A DNA stretch of 64,000 nt from positions 1-64,000 of the forward strand of contig NZ_CADIJO010000006.1 in assembly GCF_902859705.1 (NCBI RefSeq). Reading direction: 5' to 3'. Positions 18,528-28,531 of the stretch are shown here, in pieces (the first letter of the stretch is position 1; every line of letters starts with the position of its first letter). A program made the position numbers and the translations under genes. The stretch comes from Achromobacter deleyi (lineage in GTDB: Bacteria > Pseudomonadota > Gammaproteobacteria > Burkholderiales > Burkholderiaceae_B). Under the pieces are notes generated by a model, which made no database searches, was not told the origin of the DNA, and saw nothing but the letters and a program-made list of their open reading frames with translations.

Positions 18528-20060
18528 CTACTGTTCGCCCGTGAACTCGACGTCGGTGGGACGCGGATACTGCGACACCGTGGGGGCCAAGGGCAGCCAC
18601 AGCACGGACGCCAGGCCCACCCCGCCCTGGTCGTTGGACTCGCCGTCGCGCAGCTCGATGTCGCCGTCGTTGCGGCGGGCGTAGGCGCGGGCGATCGCCA
18701 GGCCCAGGCCCGATCCGGACGAGGCCACCGGCTTGTCGGTGCCGACCCGCTCGAAGCGGGCGAAGGCGCGAGCGCGCAGAAGCGGCTCGAGCCCGGGGCC
18801 GTTGTCGGACACGGCGACTTCGGCGCGGTTGTCGACCCGGCTGACCGAAACCGTGATGCGCGCCCCCACGGGTGCGTAGTGGATGGCGTTGTGGACCAGG
18901 TTGGACAAGGCCTCGTGCAGTTCGGCCTCGTTGCCGGACACGGGCGCGCCGACCTCCTGGCCCTGCTCGTTGACGGCCTGCACCCACCCCAGGTCCTGCT
19001 GCTTTTCGTGCGCCAGCGGCAGGTATTGCAGCACCACTTCGCGCGAGACGGCGTTCATGTCCAGCAGTTGGCGCGGCAGCGGATCGGCCTGGTTGGCATG
19101 CGCCAGCGACAGCAACTGTTCGGTCAGGCGGCGGGTACGGCCCAGTTGGTCGACGATGGCGCGCAAGCCTTCCTGCGCCCGCGCGGGGTCGCGTTCGCGC
19201 AGCGCGTACTGCGCCTGGGTCAGCATGATGGCCAGCGGGGTGCGCAACTGGTGCGAGGCATCGGCCAGAAAGCCCGACTGTTCTTCGAGCACGCGCCGGT
19301 AGCGGGCGATGTGGTGGTTGACGGCATCGACCAGAGGCGCCACTTCGCCCGGCACGCGCGAGGCGTCCAGCGGAGTCAGGTCGTCGGGCCGGCGGTTGCG
19401 TATATCGGCGCGCAGGCGGCGCAGGGGCTTGAGCGCCCAGGACACGCCCCACCAGACCAGCAGCACGACCAGCGCCAGCATGCGGGCGTCGCGCAGGATT
19501 TCCTGGCGCCGGGCGCTGTCTTCGGCCTCGATGCGCTTGCCGGTGCTTTCGGCGACCAGCACCAGCACCTGGCGGTGATTGCCCTGGTAATACAGGTCGC
19601 GCACCACCGACACGACCCGTACCGGGTCGTTGCGGTAGACGCCGTCGTAGAACACCGGCATGCCGTTGGCCCGCGGCCAGGTGGGCGGTCGCGGCAGGTC
19701 GGGCATGCCCAGCAGGGTCTTGCCCTGCTCGGCGGGCACGGGCGATTCGTCAGGCAGGGGCGGATCAATCTGCTCGATGCGGAAATACTTGCGCAGCCCT
19801 GCCCGCGATTCGAGCATGACCTGGGCATACAGGGGCGTAGCCACCTGCAGCGAGCCGTCCGGCGTGAATTCCAGGCTGCTTTCAAGCACCCGGGCCGGTT
19901 CGACCAGCGCGCTGTCGTAGGCCTCGTTGGTGATCTCGGACAGGGTGCGGTAGTCGTTCAGGCTGTCGATGACCAGCAGCGCCACCACGCCGGGCAGCAG
20001 CAGGATGATCAGCAGGGCGCGAATGCCGACCCGCGGCAATCCAGGGATCCGGAGGCTCAC
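18528..20060 (-). CDS. tctE: Sensor histidine kinase, TctE-like
   Basis: 510 residues. Transmembrane segment about 15-33, a periplasmic sensing region to about 195, a second membrane segment about 200-218, HAMP-like linker, dimerisation domain with phospho-acceptor His270 in DASHQLRTPL, and an ATPase domain with the N box (NLVHNAIHYAP), G1 (DNGPGL) and G2 (SGSGLGLAIA). It starts 10 bp after the regulator gene. Position before tctBA suggests it senses the carboxylate carried by that transporter. Confidence 0.9.
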   Translation of the reverse strand: MSLRIPGLPRVGIRALLIILLLPGVVALLVIDSLNDYRTLSEITNEAYDSALVEPARVLESSLEFTPDGSLQVATPLYAQVMLESRAGLRKYFRIEQIDPPLPDESPVPAEQGKTLLGMPDLPRPPTWPRANGMPVFYDGVYRNDPVRVVSVVRDLYYQGNHRQVLVLVAESTGKRIEAEDSARRQEILRDARMLALVVLLVWWGVSWALKPLRRLRADIRNRRPDDLTPLDASRVPGEVAPLVDAVNHHIARYRRVLEEQSGFLADASHQLRTPLAIMLTQAQYALRERDPARAQEGLRAIVDQLGRTRRLTEQLLSLAHANQADPLPRQLLDMNAVSREVVLQYLPLAHEKQQDLGWVQAVNEQGQEVGAPVSGNEAELHEALSNLVHNAIHYAPVGARITVSVSRVDNRAEVAVSDNGPGLEPLLRARAFARFERVGTDKPVASSGSGLGLAIARAYARRNDGDIELRDGESNDQGGVGLASVLWLPLAPTVSQYPRPTDVEFTGEQ

Positions 20061-20069
20061 GGGGACCGA

Positions 20070-20756
20070 TCAGGTGTCGGCGGCTTCGCTGGCGACGCTT
20101 TCCAGCATGTAGCCCAGCCCGCGCACGGTCACGATGCGTACGTCGCTGCCGGCCAATTTCTTGCGCAGGCGGTGCAGCACCACTTCGATGGCGTCGGGAT
20201 TGGCCTCGCTGTCGTGCGTGAACACCTTGCCGAACAGCTGCGATTTGTCCACGGGGTAGCCACTGCGGGTGAGCAGGGCTGCCAGGGCGGCGTGTTCGCG
20301 CGGGGTCAGGAACAGCAGCGAGCCATCGAGCGTGAAGGCGCGGCTTTCGCTGTCGTAGGACAGCGAGCCGCACTGCAGCCGCGGATGCTGGCGGCCGCGG
20401 CTGCGGCGCACCAGGGCGGTCAGGCGGGCTTCGAGTTCTTCCAGGGCGAACGGCTTGGTCAGGAAGTCGTCGGCGCCCAGGTTCAGGCCGCGCACCCGGT
20501 CCTGCAGCGCGCCTTGGGCGGTGAGCAGCAGGACGGGCGTGCGGTCGTCGCGGTTGCGCATTTCGCGCAGCACGACCAGGCCGTGCTTGTCCGGCAGGCG
20601 CAGGTCCATGACGATGGCATCGTATTCGGTGCCCGCCATGAAGGCTTCCGCCGTGCGGGCATCGGCCGCGTGATCGGGCACGAACCCGCTTTGCGCAAGC
20701 GCGCGCATGAGCCAGGACGCCATGTCCCGTTCATCTTCAACCAACAATATGCGCAT
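20070..20756 (-). CDS. tctD: OmpR-family response regulator, TctD-like
   Basis: 228 residues. Receiver domain (1-118) with acidic pocket Glu7/Asp8, phospho-acceptor Asp51 (IVMDLRLP) and Lys in FLTKPF, then an OmpR-type winged helix (about 130-222, ending in VRGLGYML). The ATG at 20756 gives the canonical MRILLVEDE start. It begins inside the last codons of rppH (20-bp overlap), so it may be read from the rppH transcript. Presumed partner of the kinase that follows and regulator of tctBA. Confidence 0.92.
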   Translation of the reverse strand: MRILLVEDERDMASWLMRALAQSGFVPDHAADARTAEAFMAGTEYDAIVMDLRLPDKHGLVVLREMRNRDDRTPVLLLTAQGALQDRVRGLNLGADDFLTKPFALEELEARLTALVRRSRGRQHPRLQCGSLSYDSESRAFTLDGSLLFLTPREHAALAALLTRSGYPVDKSQLFGKVFTHDSEANPDAIEVVLHRLRKKLAGSDVRIVTVRGLGYMLESVASEAADT

Positions 20757-21309
20757 GACCGTCCGTTCCTTCGGGCAAGTTCTCTGCCGCCCGCTGCCCA
20801 TGCACGCGCTGACGCAGGTAGCGGGTTTCGTGATGACGCCGAAAGAGGATTGCTGACAACTCGTTCAACGCCTGGGTATAGACGTCTCGCTTGAACTCGA
20901 TGACGGCATCCAGGGGCACCCAATACTGGCTCCAGCGCCAGGCATCGAATTCCGGATGCTGCGTCGCGCGCAGGCACACGTCGCTGTCACGTCCCACCAG
21001 GCGCAACAAGAACCAAATCTGTTTTTGTCCTTTATAGTGGCCACGCCACTCACGCCGGACGAAGTGATCGGGCACGTTATAACGTAACCAATCGCGTGTA
21101 CGCCCCAAAATACGGACATGCTCGGGCTTTAGGCCCACCTCTTCATGGAGCTCGCGATACATGGCCTGCACCGGGCTTTCGCCGTACTTGATGCCACCCT
21201 GAGGGAACTGCCAGGCATGTTCCCTGATACGCTTGCCCCAAAAGACCTCGTTTCTGCTATTGACGAGAATGATGCCGACATTGGGGCGGTAGCCTTCGCG
21301 GTCAAGCAT
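20737..21309 (-). CDS. rppH: RNA pyrophosphohydrolase RppH
   Basis: 190-residue Nudix hydrolase that removes pyrophosphate from 5'-triphosphate mRNA and so starts decay. The complete Nudix box spans Gly38-Leu60, with metal-binding Glu53, Glu56 and Glu57 in RELHEEVGL. The start [15 protein letters not shown] is typical. Divergent from proS, as in related beta-proteobacteria. The final residues overlap the start of the TctD-like gene, an unusual link between RNA decay and a two-component operon. Confidence 0.95.
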   Translation of the reverse strand: MLDREGYRPNVGIILVNSRNEVFWGKRIREHAWQFPQGGIKYGESPVQAMYRELHEEVGLKPEHVRILGRTRDWLRYNVPDHFVRREWRGHYKGQKQIWFLLRLVGRDSDVCLRATQHPEFDAWRWSQYWVPLDAVIEFKRDVYTQALNELSAILFRRHHETRYLRQRVHGQRAAENLPEGTDGHAHIVG

Positions 21310-21374
21310 GGGCCACCCCCACCGAATTCAATACAATTACAGTCGATTATACGTATCTGCTGCCACCTTTAAAC

Positions 21375-23105
21375 ATGCGCGCATCCAACTACCACATCAA
21401 CACCCTCAAAGAAGCCCCTTCCGAAGCCGAAGTCGCCAGCCACCAGCTGATGACCCGGGCCGGGATGATCCGCAAGCTCGCGGGCGGCATCTACACCTAC
21501 ATGCCCCTGGGCCTGAAGATCATCCGCAAGGTCGAGGCCATCGTCCGGGAGGAAATGAACGCCTCCGGCGCGATCGAGCTGCTGATGCCGGTGGTCCAGC
21601 CGGCCGAGCTCTGGATGGAATCGGGCCGCTGGGAGCAATACGGCGCCGAACTGCTGCGCATCAAGGACCGGCACCAGCGCGATTTCGTGCTGCAGCCGAC
21701 CTCGGAAGAGGTGATCACCGACATCGCACGCAATGAAATCCACAGCTACCGCCAGCTGCCGCTGAATTTCTATCACATCCAGACCAAGTTCCGGGACGAA
21801 CGCCGCCCGCGCTTCGGCCTGATGCGCGGCCGCGAATTCACCATGAAGGACGCCTACTCCTTCGACCGCGACGAAGCCGGCGCCCAGCGCAGCTACGACA
21901 TCATGTACGCCGCCTACATGCGCATTTTCGGCCGCCTGGGCCTGGAATTCCGCGCCGTGGCCGCCGATACGGGCTCGATCGGGGGCACCCGCAGCCATGA
22001 ATTCCAGGTCATCGCCGACACCGGCGAAGACCTGCTGGTCTACAACGCCGATTCCGAGTACGCCGCCAACATCGAGCTGGCCGAGGCGCCCTGCCTGTAC
22101 CCCACCCGCGGCGCCGCCACCCAGGCGATGGCCGACGTGGCCACCCCGGGCGCGGCCAAGTGCGAAGACGTGGCCCGCCTGCTGGGCATCCCGCTCGAAC
22201 AGACGGTGAAGTCCATCGTCCTGGCCACCGACGGCGAAAAGGGCAAGGTCGACGTCTGGCTGCTGCTTCTGCGCGGCGACCACGAACTCAATGAAATCAA
22301 GGCCGGCAAGCTGCCGGGCCTGGCCGGCTTCCGTTTCGCCACGGAAACCGAGATCGTCGAGCACTTCGGCTGCAAGCCGGGCTACCTGGGCCCGGTCCGC
22401 ACCGTGCGCCCGGTGCACGTCATTGCCGACCGCACCGTGGCCAACATGGCCGATTTCGTCTGCGGCGCGAACCGCGAAGACTTCCACATCCAGGGCGTAA
22501 ATTGGGGACGCGACCTGCCCGAGCCCGAGCTCGTGGCCGACCTGCGCAACGTGGTCGCGGGCGACCCGTCGCCGGACGGCAAGGGCACGCTGTCCATCCA
22601 GCGCGGCATCGAAGTGGGCCACGTGTTCTACCTGGGCAAGAAGTACTCCGAAGCCCTCAAGGCCACCTTCCTGGACGAAACCGGCAAGCCGGCCACCCTG
22701 GAGATGGGCTGCTACGGCATTGGCGTGACCCGCATCGTCGGCGCCGCCATCGAGCAGAACCATGACGCCCGCGGCATCATCTGGCCCCGTGCCATTGCGC
22801 CGTTCGAAGTGGTGATCTGCCCGGTGGGTTGGGGCAAAAGCGAAACCGTGCGTAACACCTCCCTGAAGCTGTACGAATCGCTGCTGGCGCGCGGCGTGGA
22901 CGTCATCCTGGACGACCGCGATGCCCGCCCCGGCGTGATGTTTGCCGAGTGGGAACTGATCGGCGCTCCGCTGCGCGTAACAGTTGGAGAACGCGGATTG
23001 AACGACGGTGTGGTGGAATTGCAGGCCCGTCGGGAAACCGAAGCGGCCAAGATTCCGGTAGAGTCCGCGCTTGAAGCCGTGCTGACGAAACTCGACACGC
23101 TGTAA
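21375..23105 (+). CDS. proS: Prolyl-tRNA synthetase
   Basis: 576-residue class II aminoacyl-tRNA synthetase of the bacterial type. The catalytic core (motif 2 around [19 protein letters not shown] near 137-156; motif 3 [13 protein letters not shown] near 445) is interrupted by the YbaK-like editing insertion (about 225-390) that clears Ala-tRNA(Pro). The anticodon-binding domain occupies the last 100 residues. Full length for the family. A separate YbaK-type protein is encoded at 30456-30953. Confidence 0.97.
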   Translation: MRASNYHINTLKEAPSEAEVASHQLMTRAGMIRKLAGGIYTYMPLGLKIIRKVEAIVREEMNASGAIELLMPVVQPAELWMESGRWEQYGAELLRIKDRHQRDFVLQPTSEEVITDIARNEIHSYRQLPLNFYHIQTKFRDERRPRFGLMRGREFTMKDAYSFDRDEAGAQRSYDIMYAAYMRIFGRLGLEFRAVAADTGSIGGTRSHEFQVIADTGEDLLVYNADSEYAANIELAEAPCLYPTRGAATQAMADVATPGAAKCEDVARLLGIPLEQTVKSIVLATDGEKGKVDVWLLLLRGDHELNEIKAGKLPGLAGFRFATETEIVEHFGCKPGYLGPVRTVRPVHVIADRTVANMADFVCGANREDFHIQGVNWGRDLPEPELVADLRNVVAGDPSPDGKGTLSIQRGIEVGHVFYLGKKYSEALKATFLDETGKPATLEMGCYGIGVTRIVGAAIEQNHDARGIIWPRAIAPFEVVICPVGWGKSETVRNTSLKLYESLLARGVDVILDDRDARPGVMFAEWELIGAPLRVTVGERGLNDGVVELQARRETEAAKIPVESALEAVLTKLDTL

Positions 23106-23162
23106 ACCCTAAAGCAACTACGGACTTTTCGCGTCCCGACCCGCATTATCGAAGCCCGCATC

Positions 23163-23585
23163 GTGACCGATCCGAAGTCCGCCGAATCCCGCCTGCAAGT
23201 CCGTGTCTACTACGAAGACACGGATGCGGGCGGGGTGGTTTTCTACGCTAACTACTTGAAATTCCTGGAACGCGCCCGCACCGAGTGGCTGCGCGACCTG
23301 GGCGTCAACCAATCCGACCTGGCCACCGGCGAGCAACGCCTGTTCGTTGTCCGCTCGCTGGACATGTCCTACCGCAAACCCGCCAAACTGGACGATTTGC
23401 TAACTATTCGCAGCCGGGTCACAAAATTGGGCCGCGCTTCGATACACTTCGCGCAGCGCGCAGAACGGGACGGGGAACTGCTTGCCGAAGGCAACATCCA
23501 AGTCTGCTGCGTCGATGCCGTCAACATGCGGCCGGTGGAACTACCGGCCGACGTCCGCGCCAAACTGGAATCAATTCAGGAATAA
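23163..23585 (+). CDS. ybgC: Tol-Pal-associated acyl-CoA thioesterase YbgC
   Basis: 140-residue hotdog-fold 4HBT-type thioesterase. The catalytic Asp21 sits in YYEDTDAGGVVFYANYL and a helix with LERARTEWL follows. It starts with GTG. In the tol-pal cluster this enzyme is conserved as the first gene; it hydrolyses acyl-CoA and is linked to phospholipid metabolism. tolQ starts 2 bp after its stop. Confidence 0.95.
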   Translation: MTDPKSAESRLQVRVYYEDTDAGGVVFYANYLKFLERARTEWLRDLGVNQSDLATGEQRLFVVRSLDMSYRKPAKLDDLLTIRSRVTKLGRASIHFAQRAERDGELLAEGNIQVCCVDAVNMRPVELPADVRAKLESIQE

Positions 23586-23587
23586 CC

Positions 23588-24268
23588 ATGCAAGCCACCA
23601 ACGACATGTCGTTGCTTTCGTTGATTTCGCACGCCAGCGTGCCCGTCCAGCTGATCATGCTGATGCTGCTGGGCATCTCGATCATGTCCTGGACGTACAT
23701 CTTCGCCAAGCGGCTCGCCATCAAGCGCGCCCACGCCCAGACCCGCCGCTTCGAAGACGACTTCTGGTCGGGCGGCGACCTGTCCATGCTGCAACAGGCC
23801 GTGGCCTCGCGCCGCGACGAGCAAGGCGCCCTGGCCCGCATCTTCGATGCCGGCATGACCGAATTCCTGAAGGCCCGCCGCGGCAACGCCGGCAGCGACG
23901 CCACCGCCCTGCTGGACGGCCCGCGCCGCGCCATGCGCGCGGCCTACCAGCGCGAAATGGACGCGCTGGAATCGCACCTGAACTTCCTGGCCTCGGCCGG
24001 TTCGGTATCGCCGTACATCGGCCTGCTCGGTACCGTGTGGGGCATCATGCACGCCTTCATCGGCCTGTCGAACATGCAGCAGGCCACGCTGGCCTCGGTG
24101 GCCCCCGGTATTGCCGAAGCGCTGATCGCCACCGCCATCGGCCTGTTCGCCGCCATTCCGGCCGTCGTCGCCTACAACCGCTTCACCAACGACATCGACC
24201 GCATCTCGATCCGTTTCGACAGCTTCGTCGATGAATTCCTGAACATTCTGCAACGGCAGGTGCGCTAA
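23588..24268 (+). CDS. tolQ: Tol-Pal system subunit TolQ
   Basis: 226-residue inner-membrane protein of the MotA/TolQ/ExbB family, with membrane segments near 20-38, 134-155 and 168-190 and the conserved IGLLGTVWGIMHAF stretch. With TolR it uses the proton gradient to drive TolA during outer-membrane constriction. The ATG at 23588 is chosen because it begins just after ybgC and fits the family length. The stop shares a base with the tolR start (TAATG). Confidence 0.97.
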   Translation: MQATNDMSLLSLISHASVPVQLIMLMLLGISIMSWTYIFAKRLAIKRAHAQTRRFEDDFWSGGDLSMLQQAVASRRDEQGALARIFDAGMTEFLKARRGNAGSDATALLDGPRRAMRAAYQREMDALESHLNFLASAGSVSPYIGLLGTVWGIMHAFIGLSNMQQATLASVAPGIAEALIATAIGLFAAIPAVVAYNRFTNDIDRISIRFDSFVDEFLNILQRQVR

Positions 24269-24726
24269 TGCCCTCGGTAAGCTCGCGCGGCAGGTCCGGC
24301 CGCCGCATGAAGGCCGACATCAATGTGGTGCCGTACATCGACGTGATGCTGGTGCTGCTGGTCATCTTCATGGTGACCGCGCCTCTCATCACGCCGGGCC
24401 TGATCCAGCTGCCTTCGGTCGGCGCGGCATCCGACGTGCCGGTCAAACCGCTGGAAGTCCAGATTTCGGAAGACGGCAAGATCGCGCTGCGCATGCGCGA
24501 GCCCGGCGCCACCCTGCAGGACATCGCCCGCCCCGAACTGGTGGCGCAGGTGCGCTCGCGCATCACCGCCGAAACGCCGGTGGTGATCGCCGCCGACGGC
24601 AAGGTGCCCTACGAGACGGTCGTGAAGGTCATGGACGAACTGCGTACCAATGGCATTACCCGCCTGGGCCTGCTGGTGGACCAGTCCGCCGGCGGCAATC
24701 AGCCTGCCCCCGCGAAAAAACGCTAA
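24268..24726 (+). CDS. tolR: Tol-Pal system subunit TolR
   Basis: 152 residues of the ExbD/TolR family: short cytoplasmic start, one membrane helix (about 22-44) with the proton-path Asp25 in VPYIDVMLVLLVIFM, then a periplasmic domain. Coupled by TAATG to tolQ. Confidence 0.96.
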   Translation: MPSVSSRGRSGRRMKADINVVPYIDVMLVLLVIFMVTAPLITPGLIQLPSVGAASDVPVKPLEVQISEDGKIALRMREPGATLQDIARPELVAQVRSRITAETPVVIAADGKVPYETVVKVMDELRTNGITRLGLLVDQSAGGNQPAPAKKR

Positions 24727-24765
24727 CGCGACGCCCTCCGCCGGCCCTGCCGGCTTGCAACGCTC

Positions 24766-25881
24766 ATGACGCCACCCATCATTCGACACCACAGCGGCCC
24801 GCCGGCCACCCCGCCCAACAACGACAACCGGATCGCGTTGATCCTGGCGTTGCTGGTGCACGCCCTGCTGCTGGCCGTGTTGATCTTCAACCTGAACTGG
24901 CGCACCGAGACCCCGGGCCCCGTGGAAGTCCAGCTATGGGCCGACGGCGTGTCGCCGGACGCGACCCCGCCCAAGCCCCAGCCGGAACCGCCCAAGCCGC
25001 AGCCTCAACCGAAGCCGCAGCCCCAGCCCGAGCCTGAAAAAGCGCCCGAGCCCCCGCCCCCACCGCCCAAGCCGGACCCCCAGGTCCAGCCCAAGACCGA
25101 AGAAGTGGATCCGGAAATCGCGCTGCAGGAAGCCAAGAAAAAGCGCGAGCAGGAAGAACAGGCTCGCCAGGCCGCCGAGGCCGCCAAGGAAAAGGCGCGC
25201 CTGGAAGACGAGCGCAAGCAGGCCGAACTGAAGGAAAAGAAGCGCCTGGAGCAGGAACGCCAGGCTGCCGAGAAGGCTGCCGCCGACAAGGCCGCGGCTG
25301 AGAAGGCCGCTGCCGAAAAGAAGGCCAAGGACGACGCCGCCAAGAAGGCGGCCGCCGAAAAAGCCGCCGCTGACAAGGCCGCGGCCGACAAGGCGGCTGC
25401 GGACAAGGCGGCGGCGGAAAAAGCCGCTGCCGACAAGGCCGCTGCCGAGAAGGCTGCCGCCGAAAAGAAGGCCAAGGAAGAAGCCGCCAAGAAGGCCGCC
25501 GCCGACAAGGCGCTGAAGGACGCGTTCCGCAACGACGCCCTGGGCGCAGCCGGCATCCCCGGCGGCACCGCCGACCGCAACCAGACGGGTGGCGCGGGTG
25601 GCCGCGATGCGGGCTACGGCGCCAAGGTGCGCGCTTGCGTGCAGCCGGGCGTGGCCTATCCGACCCCGCCTCGCAGCGGCGCCGATAACCCGACGGCCGA
25701 ATACCAAGTAAAGTTGAATACCTCAGACGGAAAGGTCACTGCGGTTACGATTACCAGATCTTCGGGTATTCCCGCGTTTGACCGCGCAATCGAAAGCGGC
25801 ATCCGCCGCTGCAACCCGTTCCCGAAACCTTCTAATGGCCGCTACGAACCGAGTATCTACGGTGAGTACAGCATGTACTAA
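24766..25881 (+). CDS. tolA: Cell envelope protein TolA
   Basis: 371 residues in three domains. One inner-membrane helix near 22-42; a Pro-rich part (about 57-102); a long Ala/Lys/Glu helix (about 112-250) built of KAAA(D/E)KAAA-type repeats that spans the periplasm; and a C-terminal domain III (about 275-371) that contacts Pal and TolB. The repetitive coding stretch (25260-25510) is nearly repetitive at DNA level and is prone to length changes. Confidence 0.95.
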   Translation: MTPPIIRHHSGPPATPPNNDNRIALILALLVHALLLAVLIFNLNWRTETPGPVEVQLWADGVSPDATPPKPQPEPPKPQPQPKPQPQPEPEKAPEPPPPPPKPDPQVQPKTEEVDPEIALQEAKKKREQEEQARQAAEAAKEKARLEDERKQAELKEKKRLEQERQAAEKAAADKAAAEKAAAEKKAKDDAAKKAAAEKAAADKAAADKAAADKAAAEKAAADKAAAEKAAAEKKAKEEAAKKAAADKALKDAFRNDALGAAGIPGGTADRNQTGGAGGRDAGYGAKVRACVQPGVAYPTPPRSGADNPTAEYQVKLNTSDGKVTAVTITRSSGIPAFDRAIESGIRRCNPFPKPSNGRYEPSIYGEYSMY

Positions 25882-25901
25882 TAGACAGGAGATTGCTGAT
25901 T

Positions 25902-27224
25902 ATGACTCCCGCCCCTAGCCGACGAGCCCCCCAACCCGCCCTGTGGCGACTGTACGGACTCGGACTGCTGCTGCTCGCGCTGGCCTGCCTGATGGCCATG
26001 AAGCCCGCCCAGGCGCAGCTTCGTGTCGACATCTCGGGTACCGGCGCCACCCAATATCCGGTCGCCATCGCCGATTTCGCGGTGGATGACACCCATGGCC
26101 GTGCCCTGGCTGAAGTGATCCGCGCCGACCTGACCCGCACGGGCCAGTTCCGCCTGATCAGCGCCGCCGGTTCGGGCCTGAACGTCGATTCGCCCATCGC
26201 CCACGACGACTGGCGCGGCAAGGGCGCCGACTTCATCGCCTACGGCAGCATCGTGCGCGGCAGCGATGGCCGCTACGACGTGCGCTACCGCCTGGCCGAC
26301 ACGGTCAAGAAGGGCCAGCTGGACGGCGTGGCGTTCTCGGGCACCGAGCAGGAACTGCGCCGCGTGGCCCACCAGATCGCCGACCGCATCTACGAAAAGA
26401 TCACCGGCGTGCGCGGCGTGTTCTCGACCCGCATTGCCTACGTGCTCAAGCAAGGCCCGACCTACGAACTGCAAGTGGCTGATGCCGACGGCCAGAACCC
26501 GCAGGTTGCCCTGCGTTCGCGCGAGCCGATCATTTCGCCCTCCTGGTCGCCCGATGGTTCGAAGCTGGCCTACGTGAGCTTCGAATCCGGCAAGCCGGTC
26601 GTGTACGTTCACACCCTGGCCACCAGCGCCCGCGTGCCGGTCGCCAACTTCAAGGGCAACAACAGCGCCCCCGGTTGGTCGCCCGACGGCACCCAGCTGG
26701 CCGTGGCTCTGACGCGTGACGGTTTGTCGCAAATTTACATCGTTAGCGCGGCCGGCGGCTCGAATATGAAGCGAGTTACGCGTTCTCCCGGGATTGACAC
26801 CGAGCCGAGCTTTACGCCAGACGGCCGTTCCATTATCTTTACCAGTGACCGCAGCGGCGGGCCGCAGATTTATCAAACCGGCCTGGACGGTGGCGATGCT
26901 CGCCGCCTCACGTTTAATGGTGGTTACAACATCTCACCCCGAATTTCCCCCGATGGATCGACGTTGCTGTACGTTGCCAGACGCGACGGCGCGTTCCGGA
27001 TCGCATCGTTGAACCTGTCCTCCGGCTCGGAGAACTTGTTGACCGATGGTCGTGACGATCAGTCGCCAAGCTTCGCGCCGAACGGCATGCAAGTCCTTTA
27101 CGCCGCCATCCAAAATGGCCGTAGCGTGCTTGCTGGCGTCTCGAGCGATGGCCGCGTACGACAAACGCTTTCGGTACTGAACGGGGAAATACGTGAACCG
27201 ACTTGGGGCCCATTTACCCGATAA
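25902..27224 (+). CDS. tolB: Tol-Pal system beta-propeller protein TolB
   Basis: 440 residues. Signal peptide about 1-45 (hydrophobic core LGLLLLALACLMAM, ending AQA), a TolB N-terminal domain, then a six-bladed propeller with repeated WSPDG-type blades (about 200-430). The ATG at 25902 fits the AGGAGA site (25885-25892); an in-frame TTG 9 bp earlier is too close to that site. It binds Pal and TolA in the periplasm. Confidence 0.96.
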   Translation: MTPAPSRRAPQPALWRLYGLGLLLLALACLMAMKPAQAQLRVDISGTGATQYPVAIADFAVDDTHGRALAEVIRADLTRTGQFRLISAAGSGLNVDSPIAHDDWRGKGADFIAYGSIVRGSDGRYDVRYRLADTVKKGQLDGVAFSGTEQELRRVAHQIADRIYEKITGVRGVFSTRIAYVLKQGPTYELQVADADGQNPQVALRSREPIISPSWSPDGSKLAYVSFESGKPVVYVHTLATSARVPVANFKGNNSAPGWSPDGTQLAVALTRDGLSQIYIVSAAGGSNMKRVTRSPGIDTEPSFTPDGRSIIFTSDRSGGPQIYQTGLDGGDARRLTFNGGYNISPRISPDGSTLLYVARRDGAFRIASLNLSSGSENLLTDGRDDQSPSFAPNGMQVLYAAIQNGRSVLAGVSSDGRVRQTLSVLNGEIREPTWGPFTR

Positions 27225-27255
27225 CACGTGTGACTCTCTTTGCAAAGGAACTATC

Positions 27256-27753
27256 ATGAAGTCGCGCATTGCCAAAAGCCTAACCATCGCCGCTCTGGCC
27301 GCCACCCTGGCAGCTTGCAGCTCCGTCCCTCTCGACGATAAAGCGGGTCAGGGCGGAGGCGCTGGCCAAGGATCGGCCTCTGGCCAGATCCTTGATCCCT
27401 TCAACCCCCAAAGCATCCTGGCGCAACAGCGCTCGGTGTACTTTGACTTCGACAGCTACACGGTGTCCGACCAGTACCGCGGTTTGGTGGAAACCCACGC
27501 CCGTTACCTGGCTTCGCACCAGCAGCAGAAAATCAAGATCGCAGGCAACACCGACGAACGCGGCGGCGCCGAGTACAACCTGGCCCTGGGCCAGCGCCGT
27601 GCCGACGCAGTGCGTCGCATGATGACCCTGTTGGGCGTCAGCGACAACCAGATCGAGACCATCAGCTTTGGTAAAGAAAAGCCGAAGGCGACTGGTACGT
27701 CGGAAGCCGACTTTGCGGAAAACCGCCGCGCCGATATCGAATATCAGCGTTAA
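27256..27753 (+). CDS. pal: Peptidoglycan-associated lipoprotein Pal
   Basis: 165 residues. Lipoprotein signal with the lipobox ending at Cys21 (LAACSS), a flexible Gly-rich linker (about 30-50) and an OmpA-type peptidoglycan-binding domain (about 60-165) with VYFDFDSYTV and the NTDERGGAEYNLALGQRRA motif. It anchors the outer membrane to the wall and binds TolB and TolA. Confidence 0.97.
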   Translation: MKSRIAKSLTIAALAATLAACSSVPLDDKAGQGGGAGQGSASGQILDPFNPQSILAQQRSVYFDFDSYTVSDQYRGLVETHARYLASHQQQKIKIAGNTDERGGAEYNLALGQRRADAVRRMMTLLGVSDNQIETISFGKEKPKATGTSEADFAENRRADIEYQR

Positions 27754-27783
27754 GCTTTCCGTATAGCTAAGTGCCCCACCACG

Positions 27784-27822
27784 CGTCGGGACGGTCAGCC
27801 GGCCGTCCCGACGTTTGTTTTT
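27784..27822 (+). terminator. Terminator or attenuator between pal and cpoB
   Basis: CGTCGGGACGG/CCGTCCCGACG, a perfect 11-bp stem with an 8-nt loop, followed by TTTGTTTTT. It lies between two genes of one functional unit, so cpoB either has its own start or is read through at a lower level. Confidence 0.85.
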
Positions 27823-27838
27823 ATACCCGGGAATTTTC

Positions 27839-28531
27839 ATGCGCGATAACGTTCTGTCCCTGCGTCCTTTGATTGCGGCCACCGGCCTGGTGCTTGCGGC
27901 CCTGACGGCGCCCGCCCACGCTTTTTCCGATGATGAGGCCCGCAAGGCCATCCTGGATTTGCGCCAGCAAGTACAGCAGCAGAACGAGCAGAGCCAACGC
28001 GCCAAGCTCCAATTGGCCGACCAGATTCAAGCCCTGCAGCAGGAAGTTGCCCAACTGCGTGACCAGCTCGAGCTGGTGTCGCGCCAACAGCCCAGCGCCA
28101 ACAAACCGGGCGGCGCCGCGGGTGGCGCCAACCCGCCGGGCGCGACCGCCGGCGATCCGCAAGAGCAGGCCGCCTATGACGGCGCCATCGACCTGTTCCG
28201 CAAGGGCCAGTACAAGGAAGCGTCCGAATCGCTGGCCGCCTTTACCGCGCTCTACCCCGCCAGCCAACTGGCCCCCAGTGCCCAGTTCTACCTGGGCAGC
28301 AGCCGCTACGCCCTGAAGGACTTCAAGGGCGCGATCGAACAGCTGAACGCCATGGTGCAGAAGGCCCCGGACAACGGCCGCGCGCCCGATGCGCTGCTGG
28401 TCATTGCCGGCAGCCAGATCGAAATGAACAACCGCGCCGCCGCCAAGACGACGCTTCAGCGCATTGTTCGCGACTACCCGAACGCACCGGCCGCCAGCAC
28501 GGCCAAGAGCCGCCTGCAACTGCTGCAGTAA
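27839..28531 (+). CDS. cpoB: Cell division coordinator CpoB
   Basis: 230 residues. Signal peptide (about 1-28, ending AHA), trimerising coiled coil (about 36-75), a Gly/Pro/Ala linker (about 82-105) and TPR repeats (about 110-230). It links peptidoglycan synthesis to Tol-driven outer-membrane constriction. The ATG at 27839 lies just after the terminator. Its stop shares a base with the start of an ABC permease gene (TAATG), not a usual tol-pal partner. Confidence 0.93.
   Translation: MRDNVLSLRPLIAATGLVLAALTAPAHAFSDDEARKAILDLRQQVQQQNEQSQRAKLQLADQIQALQQEVAQLRDQLELVSRQQPSANKPGGAAGGANPPGATAGDPQEQAAYDGAIDLFRKGQYKEASESLAAFTALYPASQLAPSAQFYLGSSRYALKDFKGAIEQLNAMVQKAPDNGRAPDALLVIAGSQIEMNNRAAAKTTLQRIVRDYPNAPAASTAKSRLQLLQ

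Noticed and set aside
18506-18544. 12-codon plus-strand frame after a perfect AGGAGG (MKAELDKSTVRP)
   Set aside because: Too short to support, and antisense to the end of the TctE-like gene with no promoter seen.
25260-25510. Repeats resembling a CRISPR or minisatellite
   Set aside because: Explained by the KAAA(D/E) coding repeats of TolA domain II; no spacer pattern.
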